DNA of 64,000 nt from Sarcophilus harrisii (GCF_902635505.1 NC_045427.1:520203665-520267664), one strand, 5' to 3'; numbered from the stretch's first letter, positions 47,101-53,415 are shown. The notes: generated from the letters alone by a model not told the origin. Numbers and translations are program-made.

Positions 47101-49771
47101 AGAGTCAACAGGAGATTTCTCTCCCTGGCCTTTCCTCCTCACTCTTAATTATGAAAAAAAAATACTTGAACAAAGAACCCCTAGCCATTTTCTTTCTTCT
47201 CTCTTCTCCCAAATAATAGCCTGATGACCATTTGTGAACTCAGAATGTGCTCAGAATGCTTTTTGGAATGCCCTTTTCCAAGGAATGATGTTCATTTGGT
47301 TACTGGACTGCCCACAAGATCTTTACTACTTTCTGGGCAGCTACTAAATAGAGTCCCAGTGTATCATTTTAATAACTACTCCTTCCCCTCTCCCCATACT
47401 CATTGTCAGAAAGATTCACATTCATCTCCAGGACTGATAGAGCATGTCAGAAGAGAGGTACTAAAGAAAGGTTGCTAAAATTAGAAGACTTCCTCAGTAG
47501 GTCATTTCATAGAATAAGTTTAAATGTCTAAATTCCCTATTCCCATCTGACACCTTTGGTATTTAAGGAAAGTTTGACTAATGCAACCCAGTGTACTCAT
47601 TCAAATACTGAGTATCACAATAAAATCTCCATATCTTTCCTATTTAAACACTTCATATCATTCCCTGTGTATCCAAAGGTTTAGATTGAGAAATTTCTTC
47701 TCTGGGAAACCCCATCCACATTACCTCTCCCACTTTCGTACTGAGGGACTTATCCCTTGGAATTGGTTTCAGGTGCAATTTTTGGCCAGTCTTTTCTTTT
47801 CTCTCCTGATTCTCACAATTGGTCAGATTCCTTCACAACCTGGAGAATCCCCCCTTCAACACCCAAATATCTATCTCCAGCCCTCAAAAAAAGGGTACAA
47901 CCTTTTACAAAGACTTCCTCCTCCACCTCCCCAGCTGTGAATTCTGTCCTTACCTTATTGAGACCCATTCCAATCATAATCTTGGACACTGTCCTCTTAT
48001 TAAGCTGTTCTTTAACCCAGATTTCAAGTTGTTGGTTCCATTTCATGGTAAAGACATAGAACGCATAAGCCATGAGGAGCATTAAGCTCTCCCACCAGGT
48101 GATCATGCTGTCCAAAAAAAAGATGATGAGCATCATCAAGTCAAAGATATAAAAGGAGACATCTCGGAACAGGGGCCACCAAGTGAGGTTGAGGACTTCT
48201 CTGGAGAACAGAGCACAAGTGCCAATGACAAAGAGGATGTTGAACACAGCAGAGCCCACAATTGTGCCAATGCCCACATTGCTGTGAGAGATGAAAACAC
48301 CAATGAGTGAAGTGAAGAGCTCAGGAGCAGAGCCCCCAGCTGCCATGAAGGTGGCTCCGGCCACATCCTCAGAAATCTGTAGCTTATCGGTGATGACGCC
48401 CAAGGCTGGGACAAAGAATTCATCACACACAATGGCCAAAGCCACAAACACATATATCATTCCAAAGAGATGTAAGACTACCCAGCCTTGCTGCCGTTGC
48501 TCCACACTGAACAGGTCTTCAGGGTATTCCCCCTTGGGCTGAAAGTTCAACAGTTTAGGATCTGTAGGGGAGTTATGGCTATCTTCAGGAGAGAAAGGGG
48601 TCATGTCTGTTGAAGGAGAGAGGCTGACAGGAACTGTTGGGACATGATCTACAAAACCACAGTCCCGAATCTGGGTGGTAGGGGTAATGATGTCCATGGC
48701 AGAGGATATTGTGTTATGTGCTCCTTCCCTGAGAGTGTCTGAAGAAGTTCTCTTTATCATCACTCTGGTTGAGGAGGTTCTCGATGTCAATACCCTAGCT
48801 CTGGTTGGGGTATTCATGACTCCCAATCTAGGAGAGGTGGTGTTCTCCACAGTTGTGCTAGATACCACAGTGCTTGTCTCCATCATTGTTGGATGAGCAG
48901 TTGGGGAATTTTCTGCTCCTCTTCTCTTTGAAGTATTTGAATTCTTCTTTTCCACTACTCTCTTGGAGGTAATTGAAGTATTCTCCACTACTCTTTTGGG
49001 AACAGCTGGGATTTTTTCCTTTATTCTTTTAGGAATAGTTGGAGTTGTTTGTATTACTACTTTTGCTGGAGAAGGTGAGGCAGTGTTCTCTATTATTCTT
49101 TTTAGACTAGTTGGGGTATTCTCAACTATTCCTTTGGGGGTTCTTGGCATATTTTTTACTGTCCTTTTGGGGATAGCCAGAAGCTTCTTTTCCATTGTTT
49201 TCCTAAGTGTCATTGTGTCATTGATTTTCACTTTTACCTTGGGGATAATCACGTGATTCTCAATTTTTTTAGGTGTAGTTGAGGTAGGTCTCTGAACATT
49301 TCTACTGAATGTGGTTGGAGTATAGTTCTTCACTATTTGCTTGTCAGTTATTAAAATATAATTTTTCTTCCTTCTCCTAGGTGTCTCTGGAGTCCCAGGG
49401 TTAGAGGTATCCATTATTCTCCTGGGTGCGTTTAAGTTTTTCTTTGCAATAGTTGCTGAGGTTGTTAATTTGTCCCTGCCTTCTGTAACTTGTGAGTGCA
49501 GTGTACTGCCTTCCATTTCTAGAATGGATTCCTGATGGTCACTATTTGATATTACTGTTTCACTGTCAGAAAGATCCCGGCTGGCCATTTTCACAGGGTT
49601 CTGAGAATACATGGCTGTCCACAGTTTAGGCATGGACCAGTGGCTCTTCAGAAAGTGGTAAGAAGAGCCAATGAGTATCATGCCCAAAAGAAAAAGGACT
49701 CGATTACATCGGAGCTTCTTACGACGAGCTAACCGCTTCTCCTGCCCCCCAAATTTGATCAGTTTCCCCAT
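11279..49771 (-). CDS. SLC24A1: SLC24A1 / NCKX1, rod photoreceptor Na+/Ca2+,K+ exchanger, full coding region in eight coding exons
   Basis: Exons (+ coordinates) 47954-49771, 42085-42138, 40702-40810, 23275-23378, 18053-18985, 14409-14498, 12268-12434 and 11279-11528 sum to 3525 nt: 1174 residues plus TGA, all phases compatible. The family extrudes one Ca2+ and one K+ for four Na+ at the rod outer-segment plasma membrane; human loss causes stationary night blindness. Seen in order: signal-anchor-like helix (residues 25-43), long Thr/Ser-rich extracellular region (about 50-420), first transporter half with alpha-1 motif [17 protein letters not shown] (from 472), cytosolic loop (about 590-985) with a Glu-rich tract, second half with alpha-2 motif [17 protein letters not shown] (from about 1049), and hydrophobic C-terminus. 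From memory the human protein is near 1100 residues; the excess sits in the loop. ATG 49771 starts MGKLIKFG, like the human start. The locus looks intact. Confidence 0.96.
11529..12267 (-). other. SLC24A1 intron before the last coding exon
   Basis: 739 bp, no recognised repeat. Confidence 0.6.
12268..12434 (-). CDS. SLC24A1: SLC24A1 coding exon 7 with the alpha-2 ion-binding repeat
   Basis: 167 nt; acceptor tttactag, donor gtaagg. It encodes [20 protein letters not shown], then TSIPDLITS and [10 protein letters not shown]. These are the alpha-2 ion-coordinating motif and the SNIFDI signature of the exchanger superfamily. It ends with two bases (GG) of a Gly codon. Confidence 0.96.
12649..12837. 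repeat. 189-bp perfect duplicate, copy A
   Basis: Identical base for base to 14694-14882. It contains the antisense 3' end of an L1 plus about 110 bp of adjoining sequence. See the matching finding. Confidence 0.9.
12867..13450 (+). mobile_element. Fossil LTR retroelement: LTR plus start of internal region, probably class II (ERVK-like)
   Basis: TATAAA at 13163-13168 is followed at 13186-13191 by AATAAA, the close spacing of class II LTRs with a short R. Downstream, caccccaacgtgggggc resembles a tRNA-Lys primer-binding site and is present twice. Left edge approximate. Only the LTR and a short internal piece remain; no coding capacity. Broken and old. Confidence 0.5.
13459..13608 (+). mobile_element. 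WSINE/Mar1-type tRNA-derived SINE
   Basis: Pol III A box (tagatggtgcagtgggtaga) and B box (gagttcaaatcc) are clear. The tail ends in an A-run. Flanks share only ctctcca as a possible target duplication. Confidence 0.88.
13735..13930 (-). mobile_element. MIR-type SINE
   Basis: Antisense MIR core with gatgaagaaactgagatcca and a degraded B-box side (gggacttgaatgtggctcct). Confidence 0.6.
13945..14175 (-). mobile_element. Mar1-type SINE
   Basis: Antisense copy: tail side gggattttcttggtagagat, core gtgacttgtccagggttgca, head side ending at gccatgcagctg. Confidence 0.75.
14409..14498 (-). CDS. SLC24A1: SLC24A1 coding exon 6 (transmembrane)
   Basis: 90 nt, phase 0 at both ends; acceptor ttccaacag, donor gtcagt. 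It encodes [20 protein letters not shown] and on to MVWWAHQ, matching the human ESRKFFVFTFLGSIMW segment. Confidence 0.95.
14694..14882. repeat. 189-bp perfect duplicate, copy B
   Basis: Same sequence as 12649-12837, offset 2045 bp, direct orientation. Here the L1 part continues to about 15180. Confidence 0.9.
14777..15180 (-). mobile_element. LINE-1 3' end
   Basis: Antisense L1 3' UTR: poly-pyrimidine block near 14865-14900, then sequence matching the other L1 tails here (catcatgctg, and cattgttgaaaagag at the 5' side). Overlaps duplicate copy B. Confidence 0.75.
15181..16629 (-). other. SLC24A1 intron segment with nothing recognised
   Basis: AT-rich sequence between coding exons 6 and 5; no repeat or conserved motif that I can name. 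Confidence 0.5.
16630..17192 (+). mobile_element. Old LINE-1 ORF2 3' fragment
   Basis: Decayed match to the L1 region before the 3' UTR (aaaatttcacacccatcaaa, and gacccaactgttccactgat, the equivalent of 'gacccagccatcccattact' in primate L1). Confidence 0.55.
17193..17344 (+). mobile_element. WSINE/Mar1-type SINE with target-site duplication
   Basis: A box gtggtacattggatagagca and B box gagttcaaattt. aactggtatt flanks it at 17183-17192 and 17345-17354. Inserted into the old L1 to its left. Confidence 0.88.
17395..17800 (-). mobile_element. Two MIR-type SINE fragments
   Basis: Antisense MIR patterns at 17395-17565 (gaactatgaggaaacccaaa) and 17610-17800 (ttacagatagtgaaaacaaa). Confidence 0.55.
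18053..18985 (-). CDS. SLC24A1: SLC24A1 coding exon 5: expanded Glu-rich cytosolic tract and first helix of second transporter half
   Basis: 933 nt, 311 residues (696-1006), phase 0 at both ends; acceptor gatttgcag, donor gtaaga. It begins [18 protein letters not shown]. About 200 residues of Gly-Glu-Glu-Lys / Glu-Glu-Gly units follow, then a short Asp/Glu run. The conserved [20 protein letters not shown] and [18 protein letters not shown] close it. The tract corresponds to the acidic loop of other NCKX1 proteins but is long and more regular. The DNA is a minisatellite of gaa/ggt triplets, so several other frames are also open by composition. Confidence 0.95.
18162..18765. repeat. SLC24A1: Coding minisatellite (ttc/acc triplets) in SLC24A1
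   Basis: Irregular tandem units of ttcttcacc and ttcttcaccttt on the + strand, coding Glu-Glu-Gly/Lys on the - strand. Unit length varies by whole triplets, so frame is kept. Confidence 0.95.
18986..20084 (-). other. SLC24A1 intron segment
   Basis: A CR1/L3 tail fragment (gaatgatctctaaggttgct) lies at 19165-19230. An old mammalian dispersed repeat (caacaaacatttactaagta) starts at about 19870. The rest is unassigned. Confidence 0.5.
20085..20375 (-). mobile_element. Mar1-type SINE plus RTE-like tail
   Basis: Antisense SINE with gatttgaactcaagtcttcc and a head at gctgccagct. Then ttgttgttggttctttgttt, the inverted 3' tail of an RTE-type element. Confidence 0.7.
20376..20965 (+). mobile_element. 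Old dispersed repeat, family not identified
   Basis: tggcaatcatgtagaggatg and caatcctccaggcaagaggt belong to a pattern common in mammalian genomes (gains of 'agaccagttaggaggctattgc' type). I cannot name the family with certainty. Confidence 0.4.
20966..21837 (-). other. SLC24A1 intron segment, nothing recognised
   Basis: No repeat family or exon evident. Confidence 0.45.
21838..22175 (+). mobile_element. MIR-type SINE fragments
   Basis: Head gtctgggttcaaatcccatc at 21885-21905. A 3' portion (ggaggttggactttgataat) lies at 22115-22170, with unassigned DNA between. Confidence 0.5.
22465..22612. mobile_element. Old DNA-transposon-like repeat (hAT-like, tentative)
   Basis: ggctggtgaagcttatggac followed by aatgcataaaataaaataca. 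The same pattern recurs at 35700-35800 in an element with clear inverted termini. Confidence 0.5.
22740..23200. mobile_element. Cluster of MIR-type SINE fragments
   Basis: Sense head at 22800-22860, antisense piece at 22900-23060 and a sense 3' piece (gggctggacttggataattt) to 23200, just beside coding exon 4. Confidence 0.5.
23275..23378 (-). CDS. SLC24A1: SLC24A1 coding exon 4 (loop, 35 residues)
   Basis: 104 nt after acceptor cctttaaag; donor gtatgg. With the G from exon 3 it encodes [15 protein letters not shown] and on to DEPTLDGQ. This matches the human EEEPAKLPAVTV region. A human stretch before it (VRLAKEKEEESLNQ onward) has no counterpart that I could find. Confidence 0.85.
24190..25260 (+). 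mobile_element. L2 LINE 3' portion
   Basis: Sense L2 pattern: ctcctctcccctgacaatat, ggctgaagactcataaatct, tctgatctggcccc-like, then a degraded 3' end. Split by the SINE at 24483-24620. Confidence 0.7.
24483..24620 (+). mobile_element. WSINE/Mar1-type SINE inside L2
   Basis: atggtgcagtggatagagca and cctgaagtcaggaggacttg, ending in an A-run. L2 sequence resumes on both sides. Confidence 0.85.
25261..26159 (-). other. SLC24A1 intron segment
   Basis: AT-rich. An old dispersed repeat (ccctcaaggaggttacattc) lies at about 25860-25990 and A-runs at 26025 and 26279. Nothing else named. Confidence 0.45.
26160..26640 (+). mobile_element. Old LINE-1 ORF2 fragment
   Basis: Decayed match to L1 ORF2 near its C-terminus (ggaagagaactaattaagtg, ttctgattgatgtctaatcg). 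Confidence 0.45.
26885..27312 (+). mobile_element. LINE-1 3' end, older subfamily
   Basis: aaataaaatgagcagaagaa, ctctgaatgcagacagaagc, caatcactatcaaattgctt, ending with aataaataaaaaga. Confidence 0.65.
27400..27960. other. GC-richer intronic patch of unknown nature with a 22-bp tandem duplicate
   Basis: More GC-rich than the surrounding intron. Two copies of cccagatgcccctggttaga (about 27780-27823) are in tandem. No family recognised. Confidence 0.5.
28110..28288 (+). mobile_element. LINE-1 3' end
   Basis: ttggattacttgccatctag, G-rich block, aaggttttgcaaaagtcaat, then aaaataaaacacttcaataa. Confidence 0.75.
28300..28612 (-). mobile_element. Solitary LTR of an old endogenous retrovirus
   Basis: On the minus strand it runs TGTAGAGGGC to ACATTACA. 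Two copies of ggttctctagttcaca-like sequence lie in the U3-like part and a TATA-like atttaag follows. Same family as 59041-59394 and 63763-64000. No internal region. Old fossil. Confidence 0.55.
28780..28925 (-). mobile_element. MIR-type SINE
   Basis: ccattttataaatgatgaaa and the following degraded B-box side. Confidence 0.5.
28933..29092 (-). mobile_element. LINE-1 3' end with target-site duplication
   Basis: Antisense: T-run, agctttttattgataaaaca, pyrimidine block, ccctagatggcaggcagtct. taaatcagacctt (28920-28932) and taaatcaggcctt (29093-29105) flank it. Confidence 0.85.
29410..29580 (-). mobile_element. MIR-type SINE
   Basis: cattttacaaatgtgaaaac, taacttgtccaagatcacat. Confidence 0.6.
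29709..30262 (+). mobile_element. LINE-1 3' end, older subfamily
   Basis: Sense pattern from cccatcaattaaggaaaaat through ctgaatgcagatagaagcat to a terminal A-rich end. Diverged. Confidence 0.65.
30263..31181 (-). other. SLC24A1 intron segment
   Basis: Unassigned sequence with a (TA)n tract at 30918-30948 and short CA and T runs near 30990-31015. No exon-like reading frame with splice sites was found. Confidence 0.45.
31182..31825 (+). mobile_element. LINE-1 3' end, about 640 bp
   Basis: tttgtggcagccctttttgt, ggagaatggctgaacaaatt, tatggaatattatttttctg, ending with aagtaaaaagatttaattaa and an A-run. Confidence 0.85.
31826..32035 (-). mobile_element. Mar1-type SINE
   Basis: Antisense: gggattttcttggcaaagac, tgctcaagatcacatagcta, head near gccacttaggtacttcc. 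It starts where the L1 A-run ends. Confidence 0.78.
32925..33845 (-). mobile_element. RTE-type non-LTR retrotransposon fragment, reverse-transcriptase C-terminal region
   Basis: The minus strand reads [20 protein letters not shown], the typical 'lerFh..clR.il.i.WqD' ending of RTE-like polymerases. Upstream are remnants such as [11 protein letters not shown] (compare 'vd.FkYLGs'). Frame is not continuous. The left border with L2 is fuzzy. Confidence 0.6.
34244..34762 (+). mobile_element. LINE-1 3' end with perfect 15-bp target-site duplication
   Basis: Sense L1 tail ending in caataaaaagttgttataat and A-rich repeats. aaaactcttccaaat is present at 34229-34243 and 34763-34777. Inserted into the L2 copy. 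Confidence 0.93.
34787..34816. repeat. Poly(T) tract
   Basis: An unbroken T-run inside the L2 remnant. Confidence 0.9.
35125..35268 (-). mobile_element. WSINE/Mar1-type SINE
   Basis: Antisense: gctgaggcaattggggttaa, cttgcccagggtcacacagc, ends at cacttatctgccccc. Confidence 0.85.
35282..35667 (-). mobile_element. LINE-1 3' end with target-site duplication
   Basis: Antisense: T-run, acagctttttatttacaagt, pyrimidine block, catgttaaatatgttaaaat and on to ctctgttggaactgatt. ccaatgattctt flanks it at 35270-35281 and 35668-35679. Confidence 0.9.
35669..35861. mobile_element. Non-autonomous hAT-like DNA transposon with 16-bp inverted termini
   Basis: caatgattcttaacct (35669-35684) is the exact inverse of aggttaagaatcattg (35846-35861). 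The inside matches the repeat at 22465-22612. The neighbouring L1 landed in its left end. Confidence 0.75.
35862..37135 (-). other. SLC24A1 intron segment
   Basis: A MIR-type fragment lies at 36195-36300 (gatatataaactgaggtata). The rest is unassigned, without a supported exon. Confidence 0.45.
37151..37592 (+). mobile_element. LINE-1 3' end with perfect 15-bp target-site duplication
   Basis: Sense L1 tail (gagatgactaaaaccattac, ctgccatctagggaggggtg) ending in a 15-A run. gaaacaaatattgta is at 37136-37150 and 37593-37607. Confidence 0.95.
37904..38223 (+). mobile_element. LINE-1 3' end inside L2
   Basis: atttatttccttcacaggtt-like sequence, gcatatattttgtaaataaa, A-run. Flanks share an imperfect cacaccyat. 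Confidence 0.82.
38530..38642. repeat. CT-rich simple repeat
   Basis: ctctctgtctctg-type units within the L2 copy. Confidence 0.85.
39865..40701 (-). other. SLC24A1 intron segment next to coding exon 3
   Basis: Single-copy looking and GC-richer than the rest of the intron. A 40-nt stretch at about 40050-40091 has splice-like borders but is not in frame. Confidence 0.5.
40702..40810 (-). CDS. SLC24A1: SLC24A1 coding exon 3 (loop, conserved SLHN...[13 protein letters not shown])
   Basis: 109 nt after acceptor cttgctcag; donor gtaagt. It encodes 36 residues starting LPSSLTRG and including [19 protein letters not shown], the best conserved part of the loop. It leaves one base, G. The exon is richer in CpG than its surroundings. 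Confidence 0.94.
40811..42084 (-). other. SLC24A1 intron between coding exons 3 and 2
   Basis: Holds a (CA)n microsatellite, an antisense MIR (41575-41700, tagatgaaaaaaccaaagct) and a sense MIR (41703-41905, tcagtttcctcatctgtaaa). Confidence 0.65.
41132..41171. repeat. (CA)n microsatellite
   Basis: About 18 CA units ending in cccac. Confidence 0.97.
42085..42138 (-). CDS. SLC24A1: SLC24A1 coding exon 2 (loop, 18 residues)
   Basis: 54 nt, phase 0 at both ends, encoding [18 protein letters not shown]. This aligns with the human loop segment ending DNKKLK. Acceptor ctgtttgtag, donor gtgagt. Because it is symmetric it can be skipped without changing frame. Confidence 0.9.
42320..42960 (+). mobile_element. 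L2 LINE 3' end with insertion
   Basis: taaactccttagattgatat then, after the insertion, ctgatactaatctagtcatt, cagctggaagaactccccct and tgtcagctccaggaagtcag. Confidence 0.65.
42392..42563 (-). mobile_element. Short LINE tail insertion with target-site duplication
   Basis: Antisense AT-rich tail (ataacatagtagaataataa). ctactcattttc is at 42380-42391 and 42564-42575. It interrupts the L2 copy. Probably an L1 tail of another subfamily. Confidence 0.7.
42961..44104 (-). other. SLC24A1 intron segment
   Basis: MIR-like scraps at about 42960-43060 and 43590-43670. Otherwise unassigned. Confidence 0.45.
44105..44345 (-). mobile_element. MIR SINE, nearly full length
   Basis: Antisense: aagtttgtaaagcactttat, acccattttataggttagaa, gggatttgagaccagagttt. 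Confidence 0.7.
44750..44920 (+). mobile_element. MIR SINE
   Basis: ggatctatattcagattctg, ttttctcaattataatatta, gaactatatgatgtctaagt. Confidence 0.6.
45024..45148 (-). mobile_element. WSINE/Mar1-type SINE
   Basis: Antisense: ataattggggttaaatgact, cagggtcacacagctaaatg, ends at cccacctagctgcccc. Confidence 0.83.
45149..45879 (-). other. SLC24A1 intron segment, nothing recognised
   Basis: No repeat or exon evident. Confidence 0.45.
45880..46370. mobile_element. Two MIR SINEs
   Basis: Sense copy at 45890-46060 (gaccaccaaactgggaatca); antisense fragment at 46225-46370 (ttttatagatgattatatgg). Confidence 0.6.
46960..47130 (-). mobile_element. MIR SINE
   Basis: cattttataaattggaaaac, cttgcccaaggtcagaaagc, gacaagatttgaacccagag. 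Confidence 0.68.
47131..47953 (-). other. SLC24A1 intron segment after coding exon 1
   Basis: No recognised repeat. The coding exon 1 frame reads on to about 47813, but the gtaagg donor at 47948-47953 fixes the exon end. Confidence 0.55.
47954..49771 (-). CDS. SLC24A1: SLC24A1 coding exon 1: start codon, extracellular domain and first transporter half
   Basis: 1818 nt, 606 residues, ending in phase 0 at donor gtaagg. After a basic N-terminus comes one hydrophobic segment ([16 protein letters not shown], residues 25-40), then about 375 residues rich in Thr, Ser, Pro and Lys/Arg. Eight degenerate copies of an 11-12 residue unit (P-K-R-V-V-E-N-T-like) lie at residues 201-290. Membrane helices start at [10 protein letters not shown] (429). 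The alpha-1 repeat with the acidic residue of SAPELFTS is at 472-493. The open frame continues past the donor, but the downstream part is intronic. Confidence 0.96.
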
Positions 49772-49893
49772 TATAACCAGTCACTCTTAGAAAAGGATTC
49801 TCATTCCAGCCAGTGGAAAACAGAGTTGGCTCCAGGATTTGGGGAGGTCATTAGGGAGAGGTGAGTCATGAATCCCAGGAAGTATCTGCAAAC
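49772..49893 (-). other. SLC24A1: SLC24A1 5' UTR part of the first coding exon
   Basis: On the minus strand an 11-T tract followed by cag ends at 49894, a strong acceptor 122 nt upstream of the ATG. This implies an upstream non-coding exon, as in the human gene. That exon was not located; the CpG island near 61 kb is the likely site. Confidence 0.65.
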
Positions 49894-50189
49894 CTGAAAA
49901 AAAAAAAGATATTTTCCAGTAAGAATTGTCATACTTAAACGAGACTACCAGCCTCAAAGACTCCAATATTTATGTCACAACCTTTAAGGACAAGTCCCCA
50001 GAAGTGAGGAGAGTCTCACTCAATAGGGCAGTGAGGTATATGCATGAAAGGAAGTAGTAACCTGTCTTGTCCTTTCTGTAGGAAGACTATGGGAAGAGCA
50101 GCAATAACATAGCCTTCAATAACATGGATATTACCAACTGGCCTCTGGAGATAAGAGTCAGGCTGTTCTGAAGAGGGCAATTAAAAGAT

Positions 50190-50380
50190 TGTTAGAACCA
50201 GAAGGGGCCTCAAGGTATCATTTGTCCAAATCCTGATTTTATAGATGAGGAAGACAATACCCAAAGAATTGAAGTGCTTTTCTAAGGTCACATAGCTAGT
50301 GAATGGCATGATCTGCTCTCAAAGCCAGGCCTTCTGATCCCAAGTCCTTCCCCTTCCCCCATGCTGCCTTTCTTTGTGCT
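50190..50380 (-). mobile_element. MIR SINE
   Basis: gattttatagatgaggaaga, ctaaggtcacatagctagtg. Confidence 0.62.
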
Positions 50381-50744
50381 TTCCAGTCCTACTAATGGAT
50401 CATTTTCTCTGTCAAGTTTTAAAGATAAGGTTCTAGCAATGTGTTCAGTAGTCCCAACAACATTCGACTTCTCATTCTCCCCATAGATATAGTGAAGGGA
50501 TTGCTAATAGTAGAAGAGAAGTAGAAAATGGAAATTCAGAGAGAAATAACAAAAAAGGAAGATCAGGACTAAGGAAATTGAATGTTTTTATCTGCCACCC
50601 TAGAAATGTTCCGTGTAAATCAAGAAAGACAAAAGGGCTTGGAACTTAAGCAGTAATTAACATTTCTTAATTGTTTGAGGGGCTCTTCAAGCTGAAGTAC
50701 AACAGTAATTAAGAAGTCTGAACTTGAAACTTATCAATTGAGAG
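50381..50744 (-). other. SLC24A1 5' intron segment, nothing recognised
   Basis: No repeat or exon evident. Confidence 0.4.
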
Positions 50745-50930
50745 ATTTGTCACTGGCACAGAGCTAAAAAGTCATCTGGGGGGTTGGCTCATTGTATACA
50801 TGAATAAATTTAGGTTTAGTGATTAGCCTAAGGATACACAGGTAACTAATTGAAGAGTCAAATTTGAACCAGGTTCTTTAACTCCAAATCTAATACTCAG
50901 TCCACCTTACTAAGATGCTAACCAACATTG
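50745..50930 (-). mobile_element. MIR SINE
   Basis: attagcctaaggatacacag, caaatttgaaccaggttctt. Confidence 0.55.
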
Positions 50931-50958
50931 AACTAGGATGAGAAACAGTTATCTTTTT

Positions 50959-51278
50959 CTAAAGCAAAACTTCTTAAATTTGTTGCCACCCCACTTGGGC
51001 TTTTGTAACTGAATGTGGAGGGTCATGAGAAATTTAGCAACAAAAATGGTTTCTGAAAGTACCATGACCAAAAATTATTTTAAAATCAATCACATAATGA
51101 ATCTGAGGTGTTTCTGGCAGTGCTTGTTCTGGTTGCATCCCCAGACTTCACTGCAGTCCTGGTTCTGAATATACAACATGTTCTAATATCTGAGTTCAGA
51201 TTTGAGACAGGTATCACAGAAAAATCTCTCAGATGAAAAGGGACCAAGAATGGAAAAGTTTAAAAAGCCCTGCTTTAG
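50959..51278. mobile_element. Non-autonomous hAT-like DNA transposon
   Basis: Left end ctaaagcaaaacttcttaaa and right end (inverse) ctaaagcagggctttttaaa form imperfect inverted termini. ggtcatgagaaatttagcaa inside is MER5-like. Confidence 0.65.
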
Positions 51279-51284
51279 AGTGGC

Positions 51285-51505
51285 AGACCTAGAGTCAGGA
51301 AGAATCATCTCTTCCTGAGTTCCAATTTGGCCTCAGACACTTGCTAGATATGTGACCCTGGGCAAGGCTCACCTCAAATTCCTCTTTGGTAAAATGAGTT
51401 GGAGAGGGAAATGGCAAATTATTTATTTCAGTATCATTGCCGAGAAAACCCTACATAGGATCTCAAGGAGTCTAATACGACTGAAAACAACAGAACAACA
51501 AACAC
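51285..51505 (+). mobile_element. Mar1-type SINE
   Basis: Sense head (agacctagagtcaggaagaa), core, and tail attgccgagaaaaccctaca ending gaaaacaacagaacaacaa. Confidence 0.75.
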
Positions 51506-51639
51506 TATCGTGAACATTTTTTCCAAAAAAAGAATTAATATTAAATTTGATTAGTCAATTAAGATTTTGAAAAATTATAAAATTATAACTAAATGAATTA
51601 GGGTTTTGAAATTAAGATTATAGATCTTAAAGCTCATTT

Positions 51640-51795
51640 AGAGTTGTCCCCAAATGGAATAGTTGTCTCAACAGGTGGCAAGTTCTCCTTCCTTGGAGAT
51701 CTTCGAGCTTGTCAGGGAACTTCTCTAGGATGTAGATTGTGGGAGATGATCAGTAAAGTCTCTATCAACTCTTACATTCTGTGATTTGGTGGATT
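51640..51795 (+). mobile_element. CR1/L3 LINE 3' tail
   Basis: ttccttggagatcttcgagc, tcaactcttacattctgtga. Confidence 0.6.
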
Positions 51796-51809
51796 CTTGT
51801 AATCCAATT

Positions 51810-52335
51810 TTCTTACTTTATAGAGATGAAAATTGAGGTTAGAGAGATAATTTGCCCAAGGTTACCCAGATAGAAATGGAAACTGAAACTCAATACTTCA
51901 TCACATTACCTTCCCGATTCTATTAATTTATCTCTTGATAAAGGTGAATTTAATTAAAGAAGAGGTGTTGAGCACTTTCTGAATCAAATAGAGCATCGAA
52001 AACTTGAGGCTATATTAATTGAGCCACAATAGACCAAATATCACCTTGGCAATATATTTGCTTCCCCAGTCACCTGGCTCTTATGCCTACCATGTTAGAA
52101 GAAAAGGTTCTGTTCAGATTATCTGATAATATTAGATAGTAAAGCATGACACATGGGCAATAAGGTAATATGATTTAGAGCTAGAAATGATCTTAGAGAC
52201 CATGAAGTCTAACCCCCTCATTTTGTAGATACCCAAAGAAAGTGACTCAACCACAATCATATAGCTAGTTAGTGTCAAAACTAAGACTAGAATCTGGATT
52301 CCTTTACCTTTAGTTCAATACTCTTTCCTACAAGT
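51810..52335 (-). mobile_element. Two MIR SINE fragments
   Basis: 51810-51920 (tttatagagatgaaaattga) and 52165-52335 (cccctcattttgtagatacc). Confidence 0.55.
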
Positions 52336-53409
52336 TAAAGAAATGAAAGTGAGTTTTAAAGCTAAAAGAAACCAATAAAAGATAAATCAATGTATGATTT
52401 TAACTTATTCAACTCTTTCATGCAATTATCTTTTCAAAGAAATACTTGCAGTCTATACTTTGAAGCAAACCCATATTTGAATCTTATAAATAAAATGCTA
52501 AAGTTGTATAGCAATTCCCTTTCCACTTTAGGCTTACCCTATATTATGCAACAGGGTCAAACCAATTCCTGAGATGAGCTATTACTATCAAATTGCTAAA
52601 TTTACCTTCAAATCATGATGTTCAAGTTGAAAATGTGGATCATTGGTTGTAACTTCTCAGTTCTGGAAGCTTTCCCAACTCCTCCTCTCAGAGAGTAGAG
52701 GTAAGGCTGGAGCAGGCTAGTAAGGAATTCTCCCATTCTCATTCCCCTCTATTCCCAGCTGAGTATTAACACAAGGCAGGGTCGGGTATGAAGGGCAGAG
52801 CAGTGGAAGGATATCCAATCCCATCTAATAATACCTGCTGCCTTTAAGAAGCTTACAGGATACTGAACAAGTTTCAAGTGCCTCTGGATGAACTTAGGGG
52901 AAATAGATCTGTTTTCTTTTGACCCCAGGAACTGGGGGGAGAGGGAGATAGAGCTCTTTCTAGTTTGTTTCCAAATGATGGGAATTGGAAATTATTCTGT
53001 ATTTTCATATCCACTATTGTTATCACAGGAAAGAAAAGGAAGTCTGGATTGAGTAGGGGCTCTAAGAGAATGGGGAAAGGGTTTCTTCAGAAACATGAAA
53101 AATATTGGCTTTGGGTATAGGAAGAATCCTTTGAAACAGGATGGACTAGGAATGTCACCAGATTCACCGAGGCAAATTCCCAGGACACTAAATTAACTGA
53201 ACTGTCCTCTGGTTTGGGTGGGATATTCAGGAACCTCGTGTCTCACTCTTTGTGATCTGTGGAAAGTCTATTCAATTAACCAAATCATTTGTAATTGTGT
53301 TTATTGATTGCTCCCAGAAATCGTTGTGGCACTGGGCTGAGAGCTATTTTCAGCTATTAAAAATGCTTTCATAAGTCCCTGACTAGTCCTCAACCTCCAC
53401 CACTACTCC
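52336..53409 (-). other. Segment with nothing recognised
   Basis: Presumed first intron of SLC24A1; no exon could be supported. Confidence 0.4.
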
Positions 53410-53415
53410 CTACAT

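Noticed and set aside
47813-47953. Extension of the first SLC24A1 coding exon beyond residue 606
   Set aside because: A strong gtaagg donor and phase match with the next exon place this in the intron.
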